From contig OY735203.1 of NCBI GenBank assembly GCA_963457665.1, forward strand, positions 5,825,850 through 5,889,849: a stretch of DNA of 64,000 nt, written 5' to 3'. Made by a program: the position numbers and the translations under genes. Origin of the DNA: Thysanoteuthis rhombus (taxonomy: Eukaryota > Mollusca > Cephalopoda > Oegopsida > Thysanoteuthidae). The notes under the pieces are model-generated. The model was not told where the DNA came from. It saw only the letters and a program-made list of their open reading frames with translations, and did no database searches. Numbering within the stretch: the first letter of the stretch is position 1; the number at the start of each line of letters is the position of its first letter. Of the stretch, positions 11,416 through 22,510 are shown one piece after another.

Positions 11416-13860
11416 AAAGCTTTAAAACTTTAAAAACTCAACATTAAAAACTTTAAAAAAATGTTTTGTCATTTCAATCACTTATTTTTCAATATCTGTT
11501 AATGTTTGTTGATTATGTAATTTTCTTCAGCCTTTTTTTTTCTTGTTTTATGTATACTTTGTTTTAGTAAAATCTGAAAATTTTCTCTTGTTGGAATCAT
11601 TAGTTGTTTACCATGTAACTGTTTTAAGGATTTAAAAACAAAACAGTTATATCAACATGGCACCCCAGCAGTATTGATAAAATACCACTTACCTTCCAGC
11701 TATGGTCTTGATATATAGCTTATGTCATACACATAGTTTGTCATTTTATACAGGGTATTTCCATATTACATTATAGACGGACATTGTTTTATACTATAAA
11801 TCATTCGGTTTTTTGAAACAGGGCTTACTTTCATGGATTACCAAAAAAACATATCTATCAATGAGGGGTCAGTAAAGTAAAATAACAGAGGTGACTCGTT
11901 GTTCATTCTATTAAGTGTTTACCCAAATGAACATTAAATCCATTGCCGGTTTATATTTCAGACTGCACGCATAACAACTTACGATATCATCTTTAAGAAT
12001 ACAAATTACACAGAAAAACTTTGAGTTGATTCTTTATAAACATATTCAGCTATAGAACTTTCCACTAACTTTAAAGTTAAATTTTCCATTTTGTATATCA
12101 TCAAGCTTCAAACAATTTGTTTTTTTCCTTTAAATCATCAAGTAAAGTGACTTTGTTTAAATATCTGAAAGGAAACCAAACCTCATTTTAGCTGGCAGTA
12201 TCACTTTGATGGGCTATTCCATTTATATACTTTGACAATTTGTAACTTGACAGCCCATGTTTGATCTCCCAACCTGCCCAACTACCTATCAGTCAGATAA
12301 ATGGACTAGAGCCAAATGTTTTCCCCTTTCCCTGGTTCCAGTCAATACAATGATCTTTCACACAGAAAAAAAACAGGGTCCATCTAATTCTCCTAATGTT
12401 AATACAAATTGATTTATTCTATTCTTATACTTTAGTTATTATTTCATCATGGTCAAGCTAAGTTTTGAAGGGATCAGTATGCTTAGTTATAACATTTTCT
12501 AAAAATTCTACCAATTTTGCTGTGTTGATTGACCATTCTCACAACTAAAAAAACAATTTTCTGTATAAAATTAATTTATCTAAGAGTTGCTCTAGTTATT
12601 CTCAAATATTCTGATAATGTTGTTCCTTAAAATATGTAAGAGTGAACACTACTTCTTCTAAAAGGCATTCTCACAATACAGAATGGGAAGCTATCCTGTT
12701 TATCAAACTATTTGTAGATAAACACTCCATCCTCGATTTTAATATCCAAATTTAGGAATGTTTCTTGCATTCCTTCATGTTCACATTTTAATTAAAGATC
12801 CCTAAGGTATATATTACTTTACGATTTTCCAAATTCTTCTTAATCATTAAGAGAACATACGTTGTCAATAAAATGGGTACAACCTTACAATGAATGAGCT
12901 TGCTTTATATTAGTTCTAATTAAAGATGATACAAATATACGTTCATGTCTATGTAAATACAAATTTCTCTGTAGGGGGCAGGATCAATTTCCCTTGAGAC
13001 ATCTCTGATCTGATGAAATATTTCATTTCCTATCGAGTAACATTCCCTAATAAGATGACTAACAATCGCCTTAAAGGTAAAGCACGTAAAGTCAGTCTTG
13101 CCTCTTTTGTTTTACATGAGATAGCTTTAAAGTTTGTTGACCTAATACATTTACTATTTCCTCGTACAAATGCCAAGTCTATTATTTTATTTAATTCTTT
13201 ATAAGATCTTAATGAGGACTTTTGGTGTAAAGAGTACTAAAATCGTAGGTTGAGATAGATTTAGCCCCACTACGGATATTTATAAAATCCAATAATTCTT
13301 TAACTGGCATAGAATTATTCACTTCCCCCAAAAGATTAAAATTACTGTATAATTCACTTTCAATATGGAATTTCTGTATTTGATAGTATATTGAATTAAA
13401 AACTTGAGAAGCAGCTTTGCTTGGAGGTTTGGTGCTACAAACTCTAGAGGCTACAATAAAATGAACACCTATTGGATTTTTATGCATTTCAGGTATCCAA
13501 TACATAATGGGTAAATTTTGTATGTTTTTCATCTCAAGTCCTAGCTTTTCACTCAATAGGATGTTATTGAATATAATATTATCTAGTTCATTAGTAGATA
13601 CTTTATACGCGGATGATGATGTTTTCATGAAACTTACTTCAGACAATATCCTTTGAATATAATATTTTTTACATACAAATGCTATATTATTTGCCGCTCT
13701 ATCAATTGTGACTATGACAAATTTATTTTGAAGTTCCAAGAGATCTGCTAATACTTGGGAATTCTTTACTGCAGGACTTGTCTTTTGAGGTGTTTAAAGT
13801 ATTTTACCCATTGGATTTTTTCATTAGCAAATCTGAGTATTTTCTTTCAATCTGTCAAAT
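11413..13860 (-). mobile_element. Penelope-like element, copy 2 (most complete)
   Basis: Reads on the minus strand from ~13860 to the TA tract at 11412. The coding part covers ~13800-12450 and is followed by ~1 kb of 3' sequence collinear with copy 1 at 7400-8705. The 3' part includes the hairpin pair (complement of 11630-11665), the ACTAATGAT variant of CTGATGA, and the terminal 'AAAGTTTTAAAGCTTTGAC' segment. With copy 1 it forms a tail-to-tail pair ~2.6 kb apart. No terminal repeat is visible. The lack of a GIY-YIG domain after the RT would suit Penelope lineages lacking a C-terminal endonuclease, but decay could also explain it. Confidence 0.8.
12450..13800 (-). pseudogene. Penelope-like reverse transcriptase, broken
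   Basis: The longest open piece (13739-13209, 176 codons) holds 'IVTIDRAANNIAFVCKKYY' near its start, 'LPIMYWIPEMHKNP' at about residue 78, 'FIVASRVCSTKP' near 95, and RT motif A as 'YDFSTLYTKSPH' at its end, with the Asp kept. Across shifts it continues through a 'GNVTR' region (~13040) and 'IDPAPY' (~12980). The catalytic box reads FIDNVC at ~12855-12875 (second Asp replaced). 'LDIKIEDG' (~12750) and 'DSFPFCIVRMP' (~12690) follow. Word order matches copy 1 and the general family. Many stops; dead. Confidence 0.85.
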
Positions 13861-13869
13861 GCTGATTCT

Positions 13870-15127
13870 GTTATTTGATATTCATTGAACATAGATGAGA
13901 TAAAATTTTCAATGCTTTTTTAGAATCAGTTAAATGTATATATACGTAAACACTCTCACACAAACACACATAGATAGATTGCAGTCAAATAGAATTAAAG
14001 ATGACTAAAAAATTAACAGTAGCATTTTATACATATTTAACCACTAAAGAAGCTTTTAGCTGGTTTCTGTATTGGGGGAATTATCCTTCAGTCCAATGAG
14101 TGCTGTAAATAAATCGTTCTTGAAAGAAAAATGTCTAAAATATTTAAAGTTTATTTTCACTTTTACTGTTAAATTTGATCTCTGAAGCTGTTTGACATTT
14201 ATTTTCCCTTAAAAGTAGGAAAATATATTATAAAATAAAAGAGTTATGAAAAATACCATTTCATATAATGGTAACATCAATCAATCAACTTTATATTTTC
14301 AGATTGATGATTTTGAAGCTGTCATTGTGCTTTATATTTAGCAGACTGTTGCAAAAGAGAGATTGATGCTTGAAAATATTTTCTTTGGCCTCTTTCTTGT
14401 TTTCTAAACATTTTTGAAATTCTGATTTTTTTAAAAATAAATTTGACACATTGCTTATATACATTTATATCCTGGTTTATTCAACAAACATAAGAGCATT
14501 TCTGTATTTTCTGTGTCAAAACGTCTTACAAATATTAGAGCACGATAGTCAATTGTATGTATAATATTTTTTGCCAGTCATCTTATAGCACTTAGAACTA
14601 CAGAATCTACTTGTATGAAAAGAATACCGTTTCTTGTTGGATATGTATATCTATATCTATCTAAAAGAGACACATGTATAGATATTGCTGTATGAAAAGA
14701 GTCTCTTATATTAAAGCTGGATAGATGAAAGTTCACTGTTGCTTTATCAGGAAGAATGAGTTAAACTATAAACAAGGAGTTTAAAGATGAAAATTTTAAG
14801 TAAAACAATATCCTAATGATAAAGAAAAAAATAAGTAAAGAAGCAAGTAAAGAATATCAGTGAGAGAGAAAGAAAAAAAGATTGTGAAAAGGAACATTTG
14901 GAAAACTATGCATGTACAAATGTGTGTGTATATATGTATATATTCACATATACCCACCTAAGCATCTTCATAATATATAGGGGAGAGAATAATAATATAT
15001 ACCATAAATGTGTGTATATGTATTAAGTAGATCTTAGTTTAAAAAAGTGGTTATAAACTGAGTAATGATTTTTTTTTTCTTCGATGGCTGATTACAGATT
15101 GCACATTCTGTTTCACGTAAAAAAGAT

Positions 15128-15176
<49 letters not shown>

Positions 15177-15320
15177 TCAATGGCTAATGATGAAAAGAAT
15201 TGCATTCATTTTACTCAACAAATATTGACTAAATCAGAAAATTCCGGATGGCTTTTACTCAATCTCTGCCACATGAATTTTGGTCTAAATCCCTCGCAGT
15301 GACATATGTTGGGTTATGTC
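13870..15320. other. No feature recognised apart from short CA/TA runs
   Basis: No transposon protein or dispersed repeat recognised. (CA)n followed by (TA)n at 15127-15172 is a compound microsatellite. The 72-codon plus frame over it is a repeat artefact. Confidence 0.45.
15127..15172. repeat. (CA)n(TA)n compound microsatellite
   Basis: CA units run directly into about 16 TA units. Confidence 0.95.
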
Positions 15321-15329
15321 AAATCCCTA

Positions 15330-16020
15330 AGTTGGTGCGAAAATAATTGCTGTTTTTTACCATCAAATTTGATACGGTATATCTCAGATTCGAATAAAAA
15401 TTAATAATTAGAAAAATCTTCAGAATTTACACATTTTTGTCAACAAAAAAAATGTCCATTTATTCTGGAAATATACAATTCTGTGGTCCTGGAAACAATG
15501 AATTTTTCAAAGACATTTTGAGCAGCAGCGTGGTTGTCAAAAAACTAGTAATCAGTCAGAGAGAGTTCTGACGAGTAAGCTGGGTGAGGTAGTTTTATAG
15601 CCTAGCTAATTCAACTTCTCCAGGTTCATTTGCATGACTAACTTGCTTTTCCATGCAAGAGGTTGAGCTGTTTTGCTTCTTGATTTTGTTGCAAATGCCG
15701 AACAACTGTTGAATGGTCAAGGGTCAGTTTCTTTGCAACCTTTTGAGCTGTTTTGTGTAAATCTGCCTCAGTAATAGCTCTCAATTGGATATTGTCAATC
15801 AAAAGAGGATGTCCACATCTTCAAGGCTCTCGATTCCGTTTCAAAGATTTTGGAACCAATGTTCAGCTGTAAATTTGTTGGCGGTCTCCTTGCCAAAAAC
15901 TTGGTTGATATTGAAAGCAGTTTCTGTCGTTTTACGTCCCATTTGTTTTGGAAGGTCGTGTGGTAAGAAAAATGTCAGTAAAGCACAAAATAACAAATTC
16001 AAAATTTACTGACATTGAAC
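15330..16020 (-). mobile_element. mariner (irritans/Hsmar1-like) with internal deletion
   Basis: The left end carries a terminal inverted repeat: 'AGTTGGTGCGAAAATAATTG' at 15330-15349, close to the Hsmar1-type TTGGTGCAAAAGTAATTG. It follows a TA at 15328-15329, the mariner target duplication. On the minus strand, broken frames give the transposase N-terminal helix-turn-helix words ('FGKETAN', 'SLEDV', 'LRAITEADL', 'HSTVVRHL' at ~15690). They then jump straight to C-terminal words ('LGYKTTSPSLLVRTLSD', 'FEKFIVSRTTELYISRING' near 15480-15600). The D,D34D catalytic core is missing, so this is an internally deleted copy. The other TIR was not found near 16020. Confidence 0.85.
15460..15990 (-). 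pseudogene. mariner transposase remnant without catalytic core
   Basis: Transposase pseudogene inside the element above. About 100 N-terminal residues (DNA-binding half) and ~55 C-terminal residues remain. The fusion point lies near 15600-15650, where the sequence passes from the post-HTH segment ('KQLNLL') to the 'SP.L..TD' region. Frameshifts and stops are scattered through both halves. It cannot encode an active enzyme; TIR-bearing deleted copies can in principle be mobilised in trans if both ends are intact. Confidence 0.8.
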
Positions 16021-16221
16021 AAGATTATGAAATATATCTTGTGATGATGTTTACATAAACGATTCTACTGTAAGTAGTTGAGAATGGAAAAAGTAAAAAC
16101 ATTGTAATTATGCCTGAGTCATAGGTGAGGTTGCTCTTATTGAATGTATTGATGACAGAACTGCACTATATTTTGTCTCTTAGATTATTCTGCTTCGTGC
16201 TGATGATGTGGCAAATGCAAA

Positions 16222-16760
16222 AGTAAAGGGGTTGACCGATAAAGTCATTGCTCGACTCACAATGTGGATCCCCAGAGATAGAGGCTTTCTTAGGGTTGGT
16301 GTCTCCTAAGACAGTAACTAAAGATGTCAACCCCACCGTGTGGCTAATTCAAAAATATTTTTGCACTAAATTGACCTACAAAATTTTTTAAAAGATATGC
16401 TAAATAAATATGGTTAGCCTTTTTAAGACCATTTTCAGTAGTTACAAATGGTTAGAAAACAGCTATATCAGCTATAATCAATTAAAAATTGCACTAAAAG
16501 AGGCAGATTAAATGTCGAATTTTTTGCATTCCCAAAACATGATAACCTCACCCTAGGAAGGCCACCAAGCACCCTGCAAAAATGCCAGTGCCAAGAGATC
16601 ATATGTCAAACTTTGGCCGGCAAAAAAACAAAAAAGTTGTTATGAACTAGACTAGATCAGAGAGCATTTGTTCAGTGACTCCCATGATAGAGAGGTCTGA
16701 CAAGTTTTGGGGAAGGCTTATGTCCAATGACGGACATTAAAAGGCTGGTAATGATGAATC
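16222..16760 (+). mobile_element. RTE-like LINE C-terminal fragment, split by a MITE
   Basis: 16222-16282 matches the 'ARLTxWIPRD' coding segment. The copy resumes at ~16595 with the following 'RDHM.N' segment and runs through 'CCCATGATAGAGAGGTCTGA' (16680-16699) and 'TGTCCAATGACGGACATT' to a 'GGTAATGATGA' tail at ~16748. The word AGAGAT occurs at both break points, so the intervening DNA is a later insertion. Confidence 0.75.
16283..16563. mobile_element. MITE with ~19-bp terminal inverted repeats inside a LINE
   Basis: The left end 'GGCTTTCTTAGGGTTGGTG' (16283) and the complement of the right end 'GGCCTTCCTAGGGTGAGGT' (16545-16563) match at about 15 of 19 positions. The ~280 bp between are AT-rich and non-coding. 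It interrupts the LINE fragment. About 30 bp to its right are unassigned, so the exact insertion boundary is uncertain. Superfamily unknown. Confidence 0.6.
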
Positions 16761-16769
16761 TATCAAAAT

Positions 16770-17280
16770 GGAAGCGTCAAATAATGCATAGTTCTATTTC
16801 TCCTTGATCTTTAATGTATCAATGCACAAATGAACCCGACTTATTTCTTTTTGAAAAAAACACTAATTTTTAAAAAATGAAACTTGAAAAAATACTTTAT
16901 TACATTTCATCTGATCAAGAGATGGGAGAAATAAAGTGTAGAGCATGAAAATCTTTCACATTATTAATTTCTGTATTCTATCATTGCTAAAACAATTAAG
17001 GGTATTTGACACAATTTTTTCCATCAGGATCATTTATCAAAAGAGACTAAAATGAGGATTGTGTGAAGTCATAAGCCTATAATTTTGGAGCCTTTCCTTG
17101 CAATCAAAACTTTTTATAAAGTGCAATTGGTCAAAAGAAAAAAGAATCACCTGATCATCAATGATGATGATGATAAAGAAGAAAATACTTTTTGAAAGAA
17201 ACTAAAGTGAGGCTAATTAGAGTGCCAATAAAACTTCTGATTGGGTTGGAGTATTGGGGAACTAAATAAAAGGTTGGTAA
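16770..17280. other. No feature recognised
   Basis: AT-rich, with a (GAT)n stretch at 17158-17174 that could be an isolated LINE tail; no attached family sequence was found. Confidence 0.4.
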
Positions 17281-17284
17281 TCAG

Positions 17285-17560
17285 TGATGGGAGACGCGGT
17301 GTGGTGTACTGGTTTGCAGCATAGAAAGTAGAATCTGTGAACTGAGTTGAAATCCCTGCTAAGACAGTCTGCATTTACTTCATGCTAATGCCCGTGGGAA
17401 AAGCATGAATCCATCTCTCCTCTCCCACATCTATAGATACACAGAAAGAAAGACTGGACTCTTCAGCCTTGGTTTGCAACCAGTCTGAGAGATAAACGAC
17501 AAAATTCAAAACAGTCCAACCCATCAGTTAGTAGGGCTCTGGTGAAGCTCAACAGGTCTA
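17285..17560 (+). mobile_element. tRNA-derived SINE (family H), copy 1
   Basis: Starts with an A-box-like 'GTGGTGTACTGGTTTGCAGC' at 17299 and a B-box-like 'GAGTTGAAATCCC' at ~17345. The body shares words with 42030-42280: 'TTCA.(G/A).TAATGCCC/CTTT', 'GGGAAAAGCATGAATCCAT', 'CTCCTCTC' and 'GCAACCAGTCT'. No poly(A) tail or target duplication could be fixed. Confidence 0.6.
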
Positions 17561-18004
17561 GGATGCTGGAAATTGATTACAAGAAATTTCTGAAGTAAAA
17601 TAAAGGATTGTAAAAACACATGACATCTTTTCCTACCTCTCAACAATAGTGTAAGATAGGATTTTAAAAAAACCCAAAAGAATTAATGATTAGAAAATAA
17701 AATTATTTAATGATTTTTTAAAGATTTCAGATTTTATGTCCCAAAACATATCGTCTTTGGAACAACTATTGAAGCCAGTATGAAATTACTAATATTAGAA
17801 GTCTTACGCTGACCCATTCTTTCTCCTATTTCAAAGCTGAAGTTTTTGAAGGTTGTGGTTTCAAACACAGTAAGCAACATTTGAAGAATAGATGTGTTTG
17901 ATTGAATTAAGAATCAAATTCTTGACATATATGTAGTCTATAAATTTCTAATAAGTTCAAATGAACAATTCAATTTTTGATTTAAGGAAACTCATTTATT
18001 TTTT

Positions 18005-18430
18005 TATTCAGGGGTCAAAATGGAGGGGAAATCTTTTTTTTTCTCCTGCATGTGGAGATCAAAATTGAGGTTTTCTTTTCCACTTTTGGGGATCGAAATG
18101 GAGGGAAATTTTTTTCAATTTTTGTGGATAGAATGGAGAGGGATTTTTTTACCACCATTATAGATCAATATTCAAGGGGTCAAAGTAAGCATGAGATTTT
18201 TCTACTGGTATGGGTCAAAATCAAGATGGTCTTATTACACTTTCAGAATGAAGCTTTTCTCCACATTCAGGGATCAGAACATTCACAGAATTTTTTTTCA
18301 CATTTCAAGAGTTAGAATGGAAGAAAAATCCTTTTTCTTACTATTAAGGGTGAAAATGGAGCAGAATTTTTACCACTGGTAGGAATTTTTATCTCACCTT
18401 GAGGGGTCAAAACAATTTTCAGTGAAACTT
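18005..18430. repeat. Degenerate minisatellite, ~36-40 bp unit
   Basis: Roughly ten imperfect repeats of a 'GGGGTCAAAATGGAG' core followed by a T-rich half. Cores start near 18012, 18053, 18088, 18124, 18177, 18211, 18267, 18306, 18346 and 18401. Drifted T/A runs separate them. It produces a chance 87-codon plus frame (18052-18315), which is not a gene. Confidence 0.75.
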
Positions 18431-18434
18431 TGCG

Positions 18435-19240
18435 GAAAGGTGTTTACATTTGGGGGGGGATCAAGTATGTCTCTAACGTGATCTCCTCCTATACATGCAC
18501 AGCAGAATATCTCAGAAGATTCTCAATGAATTTTACAGAAATTTCTTAGCCAGTGGGTAATCAGTGCCAGCTTCAGGCTGATTGAACCAATTGCTCTTAA
18601 TTGGGCCCCACACTTTTCAGTTGTAGGAAAACTACTTCTTACAAAAGTTGTAATATTTTTCGATTTCATCAGTTGAGTCATTTAAGCTTCAGTCAGAGTG
18701 GAGTTCATTTCTGAAACAGCCAGTCTTGTATTAATTCAGAACACATTCTCAGATTCAGGAGAAGCTGACTTTGTTGTGTAGCAGCCAAGGGAAAATCTTA
18801 TCCATAAGCCACTTGGCAAAGAATAACTTATCTTCTTTGCGTAGGAGCTGATTGGATTGAAAACCATGAAATTAATTGAACTGATTGGCACAGTTCATTG
18901 GTAAAAGCATTGACATCTAGGATCGGCTGAGTAGAATGCCGGGTTTTACTGGATTATTTAATCTATGATTGGCACTCACAGATTTGTAAGGATGGGTTTT
19001 TGATTGAAACTTTTGCTCTTACATGTAACAATGGGTTTATAGGGGTAAAAAATAAATGCTCAAAATGATATAAAGATGGAATAAGAATTCAATCAAGGAT
19101 AGCGGAGACAAAATGCAATTAATTATAGATATATACTTGCCATCGCAGTCAATAATTGAACAAAATTTGAAGTCATATAAAAAAAAATTCCATCAAAGAA
19201 TAAATATGGTCAGAATGAATTCTTTTTGTAACCAGTGGAA
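18435..19240. other. No clear feature
   Basis: Contains a stretch at 18895-18950 ('TTGGTAAAAGCATTGACATC' ... 'GCCGGGTTTTACT') that faintly recalls a tRNA-derived SINE head. The B box is too poor to call. No coding similarity. Confidence 0.35.
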
Positions 19241-19259
19241 TATGGTGATTTGTATAACA

Positions 19260-19765
19260 GTGTGCTGTGTGCTGCGGTTGCAGAAAAGTACAAAAATATT
19301 TTAGTGCCTTTAAAAAGCCTCTTTACCACAATGTAGGGAAGATGGTCTCGATTGTAAATTGTAAAGTTTCACACACTCACTTATTTGATGTTACAAACAG
19401 CAAACAAATAAAAAAGAAATAAGAAAATTAATGAGAAGGTCCATAGTGGCACAAAAGTTTGAAATTCTCATAATTTTTGGATACAGAATAGAACATGAAA
19501 GAGGAGGAAAGAAAAGTTTTAAATTTGTTTTTTAAAATAAATCCTTAATAGCTTCCTTTGGTCATCCTCTGATGAGTGCTTGGTCATTCAGAAAACGTTT
19601 AGATATACAGTGTAGAAATGTTTGTTTAAAAACTGCCAACAGTCAGTTGGAAGAAGCTTTTAAGGATTTATTTAAAAAAATCTTTTTCTCTTCTTCTTTT
19701 ATGTTTTACTGTATATCCCCTTCTTCTCAGCATTGTTTTGTTTGCTCTTTGGGACAGACTTTTAA
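19260..19765. mobile_element. Foldback element (family G), copy 1
   Basis: 19440-19562 and 19640-19765 are imperfect inverted copies. The best part is 'AAATAAATCCTTAATAGCTT' at 19536-19556 against the complement of 19650-19675; flanking words such as 'GGATA(T)ACAG' and 'AAGAGGAGGAAAGAAAAG' also pair. 19260-19440 matches the outer arm of the foldback at 38370-38740 ('GTGTGCTGTGTGCT', 'TTGTAAAGTTTCAC', 'GCAAACAAATAAAAA'). No ORF; non-autonomous long-TIR element, superfamily unknown. Confidence 0.6.
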
Positions 19766-19799
19766 GAAAGAATAAAAAACAACTTCAGATTAAAATCAA

Positions 19800-20230
19800 A
19801 AACAAAATGTTGGTTTATTCCTGTAAACTCCTTGTGGGCATAAAGCAAGTAGGTCTTTATGGAGTTAAGTAGCCGGCTTCATGCCCAAGGTTTTTACACC
19901 CTTTTAGAGTAATCACTGCTAATGTCTAATGTGCCACAGATGACAATTTGGTGCAGGAGAATTTTGTCTTGTTCATTTATTTTAGCATTTTTTTCTTTAC
20001 AGAGGTGCTGGAGCAGGGCTCTGGTGTGCTCCAGCAGAACAGCACCCCTGAGAGTAACCTTATCTTTGATAAATTTCCCTACAGGGTTAAAAGATTTCAG
20101 CTGCCCTGGTATTTGCCCATAGCTGGGGGGGATTAAATTCATGCCTTTCCACAGGTCAAGCAGACTAAAACTTGTTTTAACAATCACATTACCCAGTGCC
20201 TGTAACAGTTACACCACCTCACCACTTCCA
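19800..20230 (-). repeat. Possible SINE H-related segment (copy 2) with adjacent DNA
   Basis: On the minus strand, 20100-20160 holds 'GGAAAGGCATGAATTTAATC' and 'AGCTATGGGCAAAT', which match the body of SINE H copies at 35.3 and 42.1 kb. The rest (19800-20090) is unassigned. A 97-codon minus frame (19894-20187) crosses the SINE-like part and has no known motif. I read it as chance, though it is one of the less AT-biased frames here. Confidence 0.4.
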
Positions 20231-20671
20231 CACACCCTCTCCCGGAAAAGAAAAATAGATGATTAATCATTTTGAAAATGATATTTTGGGATTGCTTGAA
20301 GTGGTCTTAGGAGTAGGGCACTTTCATATTCTGGAGAAAAAAAATAAATTAAGACTGAGAAAAAATATCGCAATCTAGTTAGAAATAGATTTTTTATTTC
20401 ATCTGAAGGGTCTTGGAGAATCTGATTCAGTTTTTTTGGAAGGTGATAATTTAAAGAAACAAAACAGTGCAAAACTAAGAATTCCAATTCTGTTTGAAAA
20501 TGGAATTGAAACGAAGAGGAGTAATTGAAGCCATGATACTTTTTTCTTTCAAAAGAATGCATTGGAAGTTCAGGCAGTCGTCATAAACCTGATTAAAGTT
20601 TTTAAGGTTCACTGATTATGATCAGAGGGAGGAAAAGAATTTATTGAAATTCAATCATAAAAAAAAAAATC

Positions 20672-21090
20672 AACAGGTCTGATTAGTCGCTCAATAGAAA
20701 CTGTCATGTGATCAAAAATTTTTTTTCCATGTTAGGGCTGATCAATTAAAAAAATGGGAAAAGGAGTGATCAATGGATGAGTTCATTCTTTTGCCTTCTG
20801 TTGAGCAGTGATCACTAAAAACAGTCTGGATTTTCAAAAAACAAGTGGGCACATTGGGATCAATTTAGCATGAACCTACAATAAAAATCCCCCCACCAAA
20901 AAAAAAATCCTATTTAGGGAAGATTAGTAAAAAGAATAAAAACATGTTGAAATTTTTAATCCCTCCAGTTCCATTGGAATAGCCTGTACATATGATACAT
21001 AGTCATCCAGTTAGACTAACTCAAAAACTAAAGAAACCAATGTTGGAATTTTTGTTGACAGTTCTGGTTGACAGTTTCAGAAAAAATGAT
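20672..21090 (+). repeat. Dispersed repeat C, copy 3
   Basis: Full-length-like: starts 'AACAGGTCTGATTAGTCGCT', contains 'ATCAATTAAAAAAATGGG', 'CCTATTTAGGG' and 'CCTCCAGTTCCATTGG', and ends 'TTCTGGTTGACAGTTTCAG'. Both candidate inverted ends (GAAACTGTCA and TGACAGTTTC) are perfect in this copy. Confidence 0.7.
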
Positions 21091-21639
21091 TTTTCAGAGT
21101 ATATTATTGACTTGGGAAAGAAGGAAAGAAATAATCCATGTTTTAAATTTAATTAGAGGGAATATAAATTGAAAAAATAAAGAGTTTTGAGAAAGATCTG
21201 TTTTACCCAATAGTTATCACTTCCCATCTCCCATAGATTGAAGGAGATGGAGCATTGCGTATAATCTTGAACAAGTTGACATTATTAATGATTTGTAGAA
21301 AAAATATATCGGTCGGATGCTGAGAGATAGAACAAGATTTGAAAGAAATAGGCCACAGTAATTTTAAAATCGTTCCTGCATCATTATCAAGATTCCTTTT
21401 TTTTTTTCAAAGCGTTTGATGTTAGAAATTTACAATGTTTTGCTGAAAGTTTTTTCTGGTCACCTTGGGATAGAGCAGTATGCAACATAAATAGCATTCC
21501 TTGGGAAATTATGAATCACCCTCTCCAATATATGCTCATTTTCATCTTGTAAAATAAGCTGTGTTGGCAAAATTAAGTTACCCTGATGAAAATACTACCG
21601 GTATGCTTTGAACTATAAACTCTCTTGATTAGAGAAAAA

Positions 21640-22190
21640 CAAGTCTGGTTGGTCTTGCACCATGCAACCAATGTCTTTTCGCAGTGTGTGTGTGAGGAGG
21701 ATTAATTAAAAAAATTGGAAAAAAATGTGATCAATTAAGTTACTTCTCTTACCTTTTATTGGGCAGTGATCACAAAGTATTGTTTGAATTTTTAAAGAAC
21801 AGTCGTGAATGCTGCAGAAAAAAAAATTAAGGGACCAATTTTACACGAACTTACATTGTAAATTCATCCCACCCACTAAAAACCTATTTAGGTGGGGAGG
21901 GATATTCAAAAAGTAAAAAAATATAATTTCTTCCAGACATGATAAGGAATAAACGTTTAACATTTCAGTCCTCTAGCTCTATCTGTGTGGCTTGTATGAA
22001 TAATGAATACATACAATAATGTCAAAATTATTTTGCACCATTCAAAATTGACATATTTCATTTTTAAAGTCGATTTAAACTACTAAGATGTGAACATATG
22101 TTCTTGTCTTGTGGCCAACCAGCAAGACCAACTTAAGAACTGAAGAAACCAGTGGCAGTTTTGGTTGTTGGTTTCTAATTTATTAGAATA
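21640..22190 (+). repeat. Dispersed repeat C, copy 4, with insertion
   Basis: Runs from 'AAGTCTGGTTGGTCTTGC' to 'GTTGTTGGTTTCTAATT'. A stretch of ~110 bp near 22005-22115 has no counterpart in other copies and sits between the 'CTTGTATGA' and 'GGCCAACCAGCAAGACC' parts. I read it as a later insertion. Confidence 0.65.
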
Positions 22191-22384
22191 GTCATCTTCA
22201 TCATCACAAGTGGAACCATGGGACTTCCATGTTGATTCTTTTCAATATAAAAAAGATCCATAAAGTTATTCTTTAAGTTTAAGAAGGATCTAAGGTTTAA
22301 TGGGGTTTCCTCTATTGAATCTAGACAACTCTAATGACAGATCACATGACCCTGACTGGAGGATAATGCTAGGTAAGGAGCATT

Positions 22385-22510
22385 TTACTGAAAAAAAACC
22401 CTTCCTATCAAGTTTCAAGTACATCTGACACAGCTAAGAAAAACAATTTTATCCCATCAAGGGGAACATCTTTCTATCAAGTTTCAAGTAAATCTGACTT
22501 GAAACAACAT
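22385..22510 (+). repeat. Short tandem duplication
   Basis: The segment 'CTATCAAGTTTCAAGTA.ATC' occurs at ~22404 and again at ~22472, a 68-bp spaced direct duplication with similar following bases. Confidence 0.6.

Noticed and set aside
19894..20187. 97-codon minus frame as a possible host exon
   Set aside because: It overlaps a SINE-H-like segment, has no known motif, and no splice or neighbouring exon signal could be argued.
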